Source: Paraglaciecola mesophila KMM 241 (lineage in GTDB: Bacteria; Pseudomonadota; Gammaproteobacteria; Enterobacterales; Alteromonadaceae). From it: a DNA stretch of 64,000 nt. The stretch lies in contig NZ_BAEP01000043.1 in the NCBI RefSeq assembly GCF_000315015.1, positions 1-64,000 on the forward strand, written 5' to 3'. Position 1 is the first letter of the stretch; every line of letters begins with the position of its first letter. The notes below the pieces were generated by a model, which had not been told where the DNA came from, searched no databases, and saw nothing but the letters and a program-made list of their open reading frames with translations. This document shows, piece by piece, positions 54,712 to 63,290 of the stretch. Both the position numbers and the translations under genes were made by a program.

Positions 54712-55847
54712 TTTTTGATTACGAGACGTTGAAATTATTGTGGTGGTTGATCATTGGTATTCTACTGATTGGCTTTGCGGTAACTGATGGCATGGATATG
54801 GGCGTGGCTATGCTGTTGCGCCTAGTAGGTAAAACGGACAGCGAGCGCAGAACGGTTATTAATACCATCGGCGCGCATTGGGATGGCAACCAAGTGTGGT
54901 TTATTACCGCCGGTGGCGCATTATTTGCGGCCTGGCCCATGGTGTATGCCGCGGCCTTCTCCGGTTTTTACTTTGCTATGTTGCTGGTGTTGTTCGCTCT
55001 GTTTTTCCGCCCATTAGCGTTTGATTACCGTAGTAAAATTGATACGTACCGCTGGCGTAACAATTGGGACTGGGCGCTACTCGCAGGCAGTGCCATTCCA
55101 GCTTTAGTATTCGGTGTTGCGTTTGGCAATCTGTTTTTAGGGGTGCCGTTTAATATCGACAACTTGCTGCGTGCTAGTTACCAAGGTTCGTTCTTCGGTT
55201 TACTTAATCCATTTGGCATCTTAGCCGGCTTGGTTAGCATTACTATGTTAATGGGCCATGCGGGCATGTGGTTGCAGCTACGCACCGACAGCGATGTTGC
55301 CAAGCGCTCTGGTCAATACGGTCGTTATGCATTACTGGTATTTATCGCGTTGTTTGCCATCGCAGGGTTCTGGGTAGCCAATATGGACGGGTATCAAATT
55401 GTCAGCATGCCTGACACCCAAAGTTATGCTAATCCTATTGGTAAAGTGGTTACCTCAGCGCCAGGAGCGTGGTTAGACAACTACAGCGCAATGCCACTAA
55501 CGTTAATATTCCCTGCACTGGGGATTGGCATGGCAGCGGTTGCGTGGTTCTTCTCAAAAGTGGGTAAGCCTGCGCTTGGTTTGGTTTCTTCTAGCTTGAT
55601 GTTAGTGGGCGTTATTATGACGGCGGGGGCATCGTTATTCCCATTCGTTATGCCTTCAAGCAACAATCCTAACGTAAGTTTAACCATGTGGGATGCGGTT
55701 TCTAGCCATATGACGTTAAACGTTATGTTTGTGGCGGCGGCTATTTTTGTACCATTGATTTTGGCCTACACCACTTGGTGTTACGTGAAAATGTGGCGCA
55801 GGGTGACAGTGCATGAAATTGAAAATAACACCCATGGTAGCTATTAA
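54708..55847 (+). CDS. cydB: cytochrome bd ubiquinol oxidase subunit II
   Basis: CydB is the structural partner of CydA. 379 residues with about eight or nine hydrophobic helices. Family sequences include FDYETLKLLWWLIIGILLIG, TDGMDMGVAMLLR, GAHWDGNQVWFI and the ending NTHGSY-type tail. Its ATG overlaps the cydA stop (ATGA), consistent with coupled translation. CydX follows after about 70 bases containing a hairpin. Confidence 0.97.
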   Translation: MIFDYETLKLLWWLIIGILLIGFAVTDGMDMGVAMLLRLVGKTDSERRTVINTIGAHWDGNQVWFITAGGALFAAWPMVYAAAFSGFYFAMLLVLFALFFRPLAFDYRSKIDTYRWRNNWDWALLAGSAIPALVFGVAFGNLFLGVPFNIDNLLRASYQGSFFGLLNPFGILAGLVSITMLMGHAGMWLQLRTDSDVAKRSGQYGRYALLVFIALFAIAGFWVANMDGYQIVSMPDTQSYANPIGKVVTSAPGAWLDNYSAMPLTLIFPALGIGMAAVAWFFSKVGKPALGLVSSSLMLVGVIMTAGASLFPFVMPSSNNPNVSLTMWDAVSSHMTLNVMFVAAAIFVPLILAYTTWCYVKMWRRVTVHEIENNTHGSY

Positions 55848-55871
55848 GTGCGGGTTAGTTGAATAATTTGC

Positions 55872-55900
55872 AGGTGTCATCTTATTAAGCGCTGACACCT
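55872..55900. other. hairpin between cydB and cydX
   Basis: AGGTGTCA (55872-55879) pairs with TGACACCT (55893-55900) around a 13-base loop. There is no T-run. It may modulate message stability or expression of cydX and cydDC. TAGGAGAG, the cydX ribosome site, lies just downstream. Confidence 0.5.
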
Positions 55901-55918
55901 AATATTAGGAGAGTTTTT

Positions 55919-56071
55919 ATGTGGTATTTTGCGTGGATTTTAGGCGTGCTATTGGCCTGTACATTGGGCGTCATTAACGTGATGTGGTACGAATTTCAGC
56001 AAAACAAAGACAGCATAGCCGACGATGAAAAAGAGTTGTACGAGAGGCTGCAAAAAGAACGTGACAACTAA
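55919..56071 (+). CDS. cydX: cytochrome bd small subunit CydX
   Basis: A 50-residue one-helix protein: MWYFAWILGVLLACTLGVIN followed by VMWYEFQQ and a charged tail. This is the CydX/YbgT signature, and CydX stabilises the hemes of bd oxidase. TAGGAGAG lies about 7 bases before the ATG. The longer tail (residues 31-50) is more charged than in E. coli CydX. It sits between cydB and cydD as expected. Confidence 0.93.
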   Translation: MWYFAWILGVLLACTLGVINVMWYEFQQNKDSIADDEKELYERLQKERDN

Positions 56072-57848
56072 AGCCCGTCCAGACCGCGCCCAGCAAATGC
56101 TGTTGCGCGGTTTTTTAAAGCGCGAATCTGCATCTGCCGCCGGGTTACTTCGATTCAGTATCGCCCTTGGTACTGTTAACGCCTTACTCATGATTGCTAG
56201 TGCCTATTTACTCGCTCAAAGCATTCATCTCGTTATGTTTGAAGGGGCCGACTTAAGCGCCGTTAGCCATTTTCTTTGGACTTTAGGGGGACTGATACTT
56301 GTTAGGGGCTTGCTTTTGGCCCTAAGCCAACGTTTGAGTGCTCGAGCTGCACGTAATATTAAATCAAATATACGTGCCAATTTACTTGCCAAAATCACAC
56401 AGGTAGGGCCGAATTTTACCGATCAAAAAGGCCACGGCGCCATGCTAAATACCTTGCATGATGGGGTAGAGGCCTTGCATGATTATTACGCTAACTATTT
56501 GCCTAGCGTGGCATACAGTGCCCTTATTCCATTGGCTATATTAGTGGTGATATTCCCAACCGACTGGCAAGCAGGGTTAATATTTCTGTTTACCGCGCCG
56601 CTTATTCCTTTTTTCATGATTTTAGTAGGCCATAAAGCGGAAAAACTGAACCAAGAGAGATGGCAGCAATTAGCGATGCTCGGGAATTACTTCTTTGACC
56701 GCATTCGCGGCTTAACCCAATTGAAATTGTTTGATGCCACCAAACGGGAATTAAAGCAGATTGCTAAAATCTCGGATGATTTTCGCCACGCTACCTTAAG
56801 TGTGCTGAAAATTGCGTTCTTATCTTCTTTTGCGTTGGAATTTTTAGCCACCATCAGTGTGGCGCTTGTTGCTGTGTTAATTGGTTTTCGTTTGTTTTTT
56901 GGCACACTGGATTTTGCCACCGGCTTTGTGGTGTTGTTATTAGCCCCAGAGTTTTATTTACCCTTGCGTAAATTGGGCAATCATTATCACGCGCGCCTTG
57001 AAGGGATAAGCGCCGCGGGCGAAATGCTAGAAATACTGCAAACCCCTGGTAACGAGTCGCAGGTGATGGCTGAGCCAGCATCTAGTGCGCTAGATGATAC
57101 CAGCAATAATGGCTCTATCACCGTTTCTGGGCTGAGCTTTACTTATCCTGACAGCAATGAAGGTATACATGATATTACCTTGGCTTTACCGGCGACAGGG
57201 ATGATGGCTTTTGTCGGGGCAAGTGGCGCTGGTAAAAGCACCTTATTTGATTGCTTTCTCGGGTTTTATCCTCAGGTCATTTCTTGCATTGATGCGGGCA
57301 ATGGCCCATTTAGTGCTGCAGATATACCAAAGTGGCAGCAAGAAATCGCCTGGATCCCTCAACAGCCAACATTATTCTACGCCAGTATTAAAGAAAACAT
57401 CATGCTAGGTAAGCCTAACGCCACGCAAGCAGAGGTAACTATAGCGGCTGAAAAAGCAGGCGCGCTGGCATTTATTCAATCCTTACCTGATGGTTTCGAC
57501 ACTCTTTTAGGCGAACAAGGTGAGGGGCTATCTGGCGGGCAAAAGCAGCGTATCGCACTGGCTCGCGCATTTTTAAAAGACGCTCATATTTTAATACTTG
57601 ATGAGCCGACTGCGCATTTAGACAGCGCCACTGAGCGTGATGTACAGCGAGCCATTAATGAGCACGCTAAAACACATTTGGTACTGGTGATTGCGCATCG
57701 ATTGAGTACCTTGCAACAAGCAGATAGTATTTTTTTACTGGAAGCTGGGCGCGTAGTGCAACAAGGCAACTATCAGACATTAAGCCAGCAAACAGGGTCA
57801 TTTAAGCAGTTGCTAAATAGTGATACTCAGGCGGGTGCTCATGCATAA
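56061..57848 (+). CDS. cydD: CydD, ABC exporter subunit for bd oxidase assembly
   Basis: CydDC exports cysteine/glutathione (heme binding is also reported) and is needed to assemble cytochrome bd. This subunit has about six membrane helices, then an ATPase domain with Walker A GASGAGKST, signature LSGGQKQR, Walker B HILILDEPTA and an H-loop (IAHRLS). The start is uncertain: GTG at 56061 overlaps the cydX stop, ATG at 56097 would shorten it by 12 residues, and the frame is open to an ATG at 56025 inside cydX. I favour 56061. Confidence 0.92.
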   Translation: MTTKARPDRAQQMLLRGFLKRESASAAGLLRFSIALGTVNALLMIASAYLLAQSIHLVMFEGADLSAVSHFLWTLGGLILVRGLLLALSQRLSARAARNIKSNIRANLLAKITQVGPNFTDQKGHGAMLNTLHDGVEALHDYYANYLPSVAYSALIPLAILVVIFPTDWQAGLIFLFTAPLIPFFMILVGHKAEKLNQERWQQLAMLGNYFFDRIRGLTQLKLFDATKRELKQIAKISDDFRHATLSVLKIAFLSSFALEFLATISVALVAVLIGFRLFFGTLDFATGFVVLLLAPEFYLPLRKLGNHYHARLEGISAAGEMLEILQTPGNESQVMAEPASSALDDTSNNGSITVSGLSFTYPDSNEGIHDITLALPATGMMAFVGASGAGKSTLFDCFLGFYPQVISCIDAGNGPFSAADIPKWQQEIAWIPQQPTLFYASIKENIMLGKPNATQAEVTIAAEKAGALAFIQSLPDGFDTLLGEQGEGLSGGQKQRIALARAFLKDAHILILDEPTAHLDSATERDVQRAINEHAKTHLVLVIAHRLSTLQQADSIFLLEAGRVVQQGNYQTLSQQTGSFKQLLNSDTQAGAHA

Positions 57849-59730
57849 TTTCATTCGTTTATTACGCCTTTGTCAGCCCCACGCAGGGGCGATGTTGTTA
57901 GGTGTATTTCTGACGGTATTGACCGTATTGGCCAATGTCGGATTACTGGCTATTTCAGGCTGGTTTTTAGCATCAATGGCGGCAGCAGGTTTAGCTGCAG
58001 CACAAATGAATTATTTTACACCCGCTGGCATTATTCGCTTTTTAGCCATTGTGCGCACGGCATCTCGTTACGGAGAACGCCTTGTCACCCATAACGCGAC
58101 CTTTCTGCTTCTTAGTGAAATTCGCGTAAGCGTGTTTGCCACGCTGAGTCAGTTGAACAATCAGCAGCTGGCCATGAATCGCAGCGCTGATTTGTTTAAT
58201 CGCATGCAAAACGATGTGGATGCCCTGGACAAGTTTTATCTGAATGTGTTGCTACCGATGCTGGTGGCATTGGTATGTGTGCCGATTGTGATTTGGATAA
58301 TTGTAGGTTTTAATCCACAAGTGGCGTTAGTTTGCTTAGGCGCACTGTTGATAGTGGGGGTAGGTTTACCTGTGTTGCTCAGTGCCAAGCTTAGCCGCAC
58401 TGCAGGGCAGCAGACTGAGTGCTCAGCACAGCTACGCGAGGCCTTGTCTGACATGTTAACTGGGCAACGGGAGTTAGCACTATATCAAGCAACCGACAGC
58501 CAATTAGCCAAATGCAACGCAATACAACAAAACTACAATGACCTATTAGATAAGCGCCATGGCGCACTTGGGGACAGTGATGGGTTGAGTTTAATTGTTG
58601 TGCAGTTGGCCATGCTTGGAAGTGTTTGCTTGCTGGTACCTCTGGTGGTTACGCAGCAAATAGCCAACGTGCATTTAGCCATGCTGTCGTTGTTTGTTTT
58701 AGCGAGTTTTGAAACTGTACTGACGTTGCCAAATGCCTTTATTCAACTGCCCGTTGCGTTAAGTGCCGCTGGGCGAATTTTTGCTTTGCAAGACACATTA
58801 ACCCAGAGCAAACAGACCACGCAGTCGAACACAGGCAACTTTGTTGAGACATCGCTGATATACGAGCAAAAGCAAGCGCCCGAAAAGACACAATATGAGC
58901 CCAATGAACACAATGCACTTGAGTCTTTAAAAAGCATGGGGCTGAGATTACAAAATGTAAGTTACCAGTACGCTAGCGACCCCTTAGTCTCAAGTCTCAA
59001 GCATAAACTTCCAGCAAACAGCCAGCACTTTGCACTGAATGATATTAGCTTTGAGATTGCGGCGAATCAAAATGTTGCGCTTGTCGGCCCAAGTGGTAGC
59101 GGGAAATCGACCTTAGTCAATTTGCTAAGCGGCCTGTGGCCTGAGCAACAAGGGCGTATTAGTTTTGAGCATGATGCCAGCAATAAAAGTAACCCTAGTA
59201 ACACATGTGTAATCAATGAACTCAGTTTTGCGCAACGCGTACAACTCATCGGTATTCTCGCCCAACAGCACCATATTTTCGATGGTACTATCGCCGATAA
59301 CTTGCATTATGCGGCGCCTGATGCCACACACGAGCAAATGCTTTATGCCTGTGAGCAAGCCCAACTCGGGGATTGGGTGTTCACTCTGCCCAATAAATTA
59401 AATACGCGTTTAGGCAGTGCAGGTAGACGAATTTCACAAGGTCAATCTCGCCGCTTGGCGATTGCGCAAATGTTACTACGCTCCCCAGCCCTGTTGGTCT
59501 TAGATGAACCCACAGAAGGCCTTGATAACCACGCTAAACAAGCGGTTATGGACGCTATTATTCGTGCAATGCGTGAAAGTACAGTGTTATGCATTACGCA
59601 TGATACAGCGCTGCTACGCAATATGGATAAAGTCATATGGTTAGAAAATGGTCAGGTAAAAGGTGAAGGCACCCATCAAGAATTACTGGCAAAATATGAA
59701 CGATACAAAGAGTTAACAACGCGCATTTAA
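57841..59730 (+). CDS. cydC: CydC, ABC exporter partner subunit
   Basis: Second half of the CydDC transporter. The ATG at 57841 overlaps the cydD stop by 8 bases; the open frame starts 7 residues earlier but this one fits MHNFIRLLRLCQPHAG. Helices are followed by Walker A GPSGSGKSTL, a divergent signature RISQGQSRR (expected SGGQ) and Walker B ALLVLDEPTEG. A long polar insert around residues 325-400 separates the membrane part from the ATPase and is unusual in length. The degenerate signature suggests asymmetric ATP hydrolysis, as found in many heterodimeric exporters. Confidence 0.92.
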   Translation: MHNFIRLLRLCQPHAGAMLLGVFLTVLTVLANVGLLAISGWFLASMAAAGLAAAQMNYFTPAGIIRFLAIVRTASRYGERLVTHNATFLLLSEIRVSVFATLSQLNNQQLAMNRSADLFNRMQNDVDALDKFYLNVLLPMLVALVCVPIVIWIIVGFNPQVALVCLGALLIVGVGLPVLLSAKLSRTAGQQTECSAQLREALSDMLTGQRELALYQATDSQLAKCNAIQQNYNDLLDKRHGALGDSDGLSLIVVQLAMLGSVCLLVPLVVTQQIANVHLAMLSLFVLASFETVLTLPNAFIQLPVALSAAGRIFALQDTLTQSKQTTQSNTGNFVETSLIYEQKQAPEKTQYEPNEHNALESLKSMGLRLQNVSYQYASDPLVSSLKHKLPANSQHFALNDISFEIAANQNVALVGPSGSGKSTLVNLLSGLWPEQQGRISFEHDASNKSNPSNTCVINELSFAQRVQLIGILAQQHHIFDGTIADNLHYAAPDATHEQMLYACEQAQLGDWVFTLPNKLNTRLGSAGRRISQGQSRRLAIAQMLLRSPALLVLDEPTEGLDNHAKQAVMDAIIRAMRESTVLCITHDTALLRNMDKVIWLENGQVKGEGTHQELLAKYERYKELTTRI

Positions 59731-59847
59731 TGATGTGAATCAATGCGCTAGCCGTTTTTCACGGCATAATAAAAGCTCATCATTTTAGGTTGAGACTGAT
59801 CATCTTTAAACAGAAATCACTCAGCGTGAACTTTTGGAGCCACTAAC

Positions 59848-60831
59848 GTGTTATCTCTTTTCACTCAGTTTGCCGATTGGTTGGCGTACTCGATATTTGG
59901 CTTATCGCCTGAGTCTAAGTGGGGCAGTGCCCTTCAATTCTTTATTGAAGATACTAGCAAGATATTTTTTCTGCTGATTGTGATGATTTACATTATCGCG
60001 CTCATTCGTGCGTCCCTGAACATTGAAAGGGTGCGTGATTACCTCGCAAAGAATAATAAGTTTGTGGGTTATATCTTAGGCTCATTCTTTGGGGCGATTA
60101 CGCCGTTTTGTTCATGTTCAAGTATACCGGTATTTCTGGGCTTTACCTCTGCGGGTATCCCTATCGGTATCACCATGTCTTTTTTATTGACTTCCCCCCT
60201 TATTAACGAAGTCGCCGTGCTAATGCTGTTAAGTCTAGTTGGCTGGGAAATAACCTTGATCTACGTCTTGATTGGAATGGGAGTTGGCGTTGCAGGTGGG
60301 ATATTTCTTGATCTTATTCGGGCCGAGCAGCTTCTTCAGCCATTTGCCTTAAAAGCCTATCAAACTGCTGACTTTTCAAGTGATGAACAGCCCGCTTCTG
60401 AAAAACTGACGTTTCGTGAAAGACATGAATTTGCCAAAACGGAATTACTCGACATCTTGGCGCGGGTTTGGAAATGGATATTTGTGGGGGTTGGGTTAGG
60501 AGCTGCCTTGCATGGTTTCGTTCCAGAATCTTGGTTCGCTGACAATTTGGGCAATGGTCAGTGGTGGTCAGTACCTATGGCAGTGCTTGCGGGTATTCCC
60601 CTGTATTCAAACGCCACAGGTGTTATTCCCGTGATGGAGAGCTTAATTTTAAAAGGCTTGCCGCTAGGGACTACACTGGCTTTTTGCATGAGTACCGTTG
60701 CGGCCAGCTTTCCTGAATTTATCATGTTGAAACAGGTGATGACGTGGAAATTACTCGGCATTATTTTCTCACTCTTACTGCTGTCATTCACGCTCGTTGG
60801 GTGGCTAATTAATTTGCTTTACGTTGTCTAG
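59848..60831 (+). CDS. ArsP/DUF318 permease
   Basis: A 327-residue permease with about eight hydrophobic helices and the motif TPFCSCSSIPVFLGF, the ArsP_1/DUF318 hallmark with paired cysteines, plus TSPLINEVAVLML. A large cytoplasmic loop lies around residues 155-210. Homologues move arsenicals or related thiol-reactive compounds. The start is GTG at 59848. It is followed after 8 bases by a small thioredoxin-fold protein, a common pairing; the two are probably translated together. Confidence 0.85.
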   Translation: MLSLFTQFADWLAYSIFGLSPESKWGSALQFFIEDTSKIFFLLIVMIYIIALIRASLNIERVRDYLAKNNKFVGYILGSFFGAITPFCSCSSIPVFLGFTSAGIPIGITMSFLLTSPLINEVAVLMLLSLVGWEITLIYVLIGMGVGVAGGIFLDLIRAEQLLQPFALKAYQTADFSSDEQPASEKLTFRERHEFAKTELLDILARVWKWIFVGVGLGAALHGFVPESWFADNLGNGQWWSVPMAVLAGIPLYSNATGVIPVMESLILKGLPLGTTLAFCMSTVAASFPEFIMLKQVMTWKLLGIIFSLLLLSFTLVGWLINLLYVV

Positions 60832-60839
60832 GAGACGTT

Positions 60840-61073
60840 ATGAAAAAGTTTGAAGTGCTCGGTACTGGGTGTACTAAATGCGTTAAAACAGCGGAACTGA
60901 TCAAGTCGATCGCGGCTGAATGTGGTGTTGAGGTGCAGGTTATAAAAGAAACCAATCCAGAAATAATGATGGGTTACCAAGTGATGAGTACGCCTGGAGT
61001 AACGATTGACAAACACCTTGTGCATTCGGGCTCTATTCCCTCAAAAGGCAAGATTGCGTCTTGGTTGAAATAG
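60840..61073 (+). CDS. small thioredoxin-fold CxxC protein
   Basis: A 77-residue protein with GTGCTKCVKT (CxxC) near the N-terminus and a cis-Pro-containing STPGVTID, matching small glutaredoxin-like redox-active disulfide proteins. It probably exchanges thiols with the neighbouring permease's cysteine pair or delivers cargo to it. GGAGAC precedes the ATG. It overlaps nothing and ends the two-gene unit. Confidence 0.85.
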   Translation: MKKFEVLGTGCTKCVKTAELIKSIAAECGVEVQVIKETNPEIMMGYQVMSTPGVTIDKHLVHSGSIPSKGKIASWLK

Positions 61074-61194
61074 GAAACATTATCAATAGGGCGGGACGCA
61101 TATTTAACGATTGCTCCCTTGCAAAGTCAGATAATAAATAACGTAGGAGTCCTTTTAGGAGCCTGCAAAACCGTTCTACTTAGGAGATGTAAAA

Positions 61195-61629
61195 ATGAAA
61201 ACACTGCCTCATCAGTACTCAGTCACCGCCGAAGGTGATTCATCAGGAGCTTTAACGGCATATTGTGATAATTTACCGGATATTGCCGTAGCGCCGCCCT
61301 CACAATTCGGCGGTGATGGTGACAAATGGTCGCCAGAGGATTTATTTATGGCCGCTATCGCCAATTGTTTTGTGCTGTCGTTCAGAGCGATTGCCAGAGC
61401 GTCTAAACTAGAATGGCAAGACATAAAATGTGAATCCCAGGGGACACTCGACCGAGTGCAAGGGAAAACGTACTTTACCCAAGTGCGAACAAAAGTGCAG
61501 TTGTTGATCCCCAAAAGTGAAAGCATTGAAAAAGCTGAAAGATTGCTTAATAAAGCCGACGAAGCGTGCTTGATCAGTAATTCAATTTCGTGCGAAATGA
61601 GTTTAGAGTGTGACGTTGTTGTGCAGTAA
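61195..61629 (+). CDS. OsmC-family peroxiredoxin-like protein
   Basis: 144 residues with the OsmC fold: GPDGDKWSPEDLFMAAIANC-type segment (here GGDGDKWSPEDLFMAAIANC) with the first Cys, a central helix, and the second redox Cys in DEACLISNSI. Such proteins reduce organic hydroperoxides or persulfides. It has TAGGAG upstream and stands alone in the spacer after the CxxC protein. Whether it belongs to the OsmC, Ohr or YhfA branch is not decided by sequence here; the YhfA-like branch looks closest. Confidence 0.85.
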   Translation: MKTLPHQYSVTAEGDSSGALTAYCDNLPDIAVAPPSQFGGDGDKWSPEDLFMAAIANCFVLSFRAIARASKLEWQDIKCESQGTLDRVQGKTYFTQVRTKVQLLIPKSESIEKAERLLNKADEACLISNSISCEMSLECDVVVQ

Positions 61630-61733
61630 GTTTGATGTCTGACTGAATTTCGACGGATTGGTTTTGTCAATTTGGTAGCTCGGACACTAAGTTTCTAAGT
61701 AATTAATAAAAATTAACGAGGACTTATCAGAGC

Positions 61734-61952
61734 ATGAGGGCGGAATTACGCGCTAAAATCATCACAGTTTGTGATAATAAAATCTCAAGTAAGGGAGATA
61801 ACGTTGGCTTGTCATTCTACGCTTTTTTTGCGAATAAGAACGACGATCCAGTCCTGCTGATGGAAGCAGCCACGTGGTGGATTGAAACCCATCAGTTAGA
61901 TCATTTTGAGAAAGCATATAAGATCAAAGATATGGTGCTGAACAACTTATAA
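61734..61952 (+). CDS. small conserved-looking hypothetical protein
   Basis: A 72-residue mainly helical soluble protein with no signal sequence and no recognised motif. Its ATG is preceded by GAGGA about 14 bases upstream, a little far. The aromatic-rich middle (FYAFFANKNDDP) and the ending KIKDMVLNNL have ordinary protein composition, which is why I accept the frame. Function unknown. Confidence 0.55.
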   Translation: MRAELRAKIITVCDNKISSKGDNVGLSFYAFFANKNDDPVLLMEAATWWIETHQLDHFEKAYKIKDMVLNNL

Positions 61953-62076
61953 TTGATGGGTAAATTAGTACTGCCCGGCGTACCCGTGCTTTGACATATC
62001 ATAGCTTTTCACTTTGATTCTGTAAGTGGCTGCTTATTGGTTTATTGTTTGATGAGCTAATACATTTGGGAGAACA

Positions 62077-62466
62077 ATGATGCAGCGAGTCACTGGGATT
62101 GGTGGGGTCTTTTTCAAAGCCAAAGATGCACCTGCTTTGCGTGCTTGGTACAGACGTCACCTTGGGATAGATGTGCAGGAGTGGGGTGGTTCTTCATTTA
62201 CATGGCGTGATGCTAATGGCCAACCCTCTGGGGGCTCCACTGTTTGGTGCATTAATTCAACTGACGAAGAAGCTTTTTCACCGAGTGACATGCCCTTTAT
62301 GATCAATTACCGGGTAGAAGCTTTACACGACTTGGTTACGTTGCTCAAAGCTGAAGGTTGTGAAGTACTAGATAAAATTGAAGAGTCTGAATATGGCATT
62401 TTTGCTTGGGTTATCGACCCAGAAGGCAATAAAGTCGAGTTATGGCAGCCCCCTGAAGGTCAATAA
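62077..62466 (+). CDS. VOC-family protein (glyoxalase-like)
   Basis: 129 residues with GGVFFKAKDAPALRAWYRRHLG near the start and the ending WVIDPEGNKVELWQPPEG, the standard VOC module pair. E114-type acidic residues in the last strand may bind a metal. GGGAGAA precedes MM. It is more similar in style to enzyme-like VOC proteins than the one at 51690. Its function is unassigned. Confidence 0.85.
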   Translation: MMQRVTGIGGVFFKAKDAPALRAWYRRHLGIDVQEWGGSSFTWRDANGQPSGGSTVWCINSTDEEAFSPSDMPFMINYRVEALHDLVTLLKAEGCEVLDKIEESEYGIFAWVIDPEGNKVELWQPPEGQ

Positions 62467-62642
62467 CGACCAATGTTTTTATAAGTTTCTATCATGCTGG
62501 GCACTAATAGCGGTAACGCTTGTCTATGAGTTCTATCAATCGCAGTGTTTTTGTTTTATCGAGGAAATTTGAGCACTCGATTCGCCTTGAGACAAAGACA
62601 ACTAAAATATACTCAGTCGAGAAAGAAGCAGTAAGGATTTAT

Positions 62643-62858
62643 ATGCATTACGCAGTATTATGGGGGAGTGCAGTGATATTGGGTTTAAGTGGGTGCGCCG
62701 CATCAAAGAACGATCAGGACGTTGTTAAGCAGCAGTTTGGTGAACGCTGTGAGGATGCCAGAAAAGAGCTTGATAACGCAGTTAAAGACGGCCAATTAGC
62801 TGATTTGCGCGTATTGAAGCGGGATATCGAATTGTATTGTGTTTGGCGCAGAAATTAA
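62643..62858 (+). CDS. small putative lipoprotein
   Basis: The open frame starts at 62520, but the ATG at 62643 has AAGGA 7 bases upstream and begins a lipoprotein signal, MHYAVLWGSAVILGLSGC, with Cys18. The mature part is only 53 residues and helical, with two Cys (in ERCEDAR and ELYCVW). Family unknown. It may be an outer-membrane stress lipoprotein. Confidence 0.65.
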   Translation: MHYAVLWGSAVILGLSGCAASKNDQDVVKQQFGERCEDARKELDNAVKDGQLADLRVLKRDIELYCVWRRN

Positions 62859-63290
62859 TCGACGGCGGTGGTTTGCTTATTGCTTACACGAACAGGCCAC
62901 AGCGATGATCTGTATGGTTGACTTGGGATGTATAAGCCTATCAGCTTCGTAGGAATAGCGGTGAAAACGAACAAGTTAAGTAGGATTTTGAAAAAGACAA
63001 AGCGACGAGTAATCAGCTTAAATAGTGAGTAGATATTTCTCTCTACTACCAAAGTATTAGAATTGGACGATATCACCGTAATATCTTATAAATCAATCAC
63101 TAAACGACATAAAAAACTAAATTTAAAATTACAGTTGGGTAAAAATTTTATAAGTTTTAACCTATAATCAGGTTTGTAGACGACATACCTATGCAGGATA
63201 TTTAGTTTCTGTACATGTTGCTTGAATTCATAATTGCAAGTCTTCAGTACTGTAATTCGTTTTTGTTTCGTCAGTTGGAATTTTTGAAAT
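62859..63290. other. spacer upstream of the HDOD gene
   Basis: About 430 AT-rich bases with no supported gene. The antisense frames around 62855-63373 look like composition artefacts. The promoter of the HDOD gene probably lies in its right half. Confidence 0.4.

Noticed and set aside
61212-61670. 152-residue minus-strand frame
   Set aside because: It is fully antisense to the OsmC gene, which has clear motifs.
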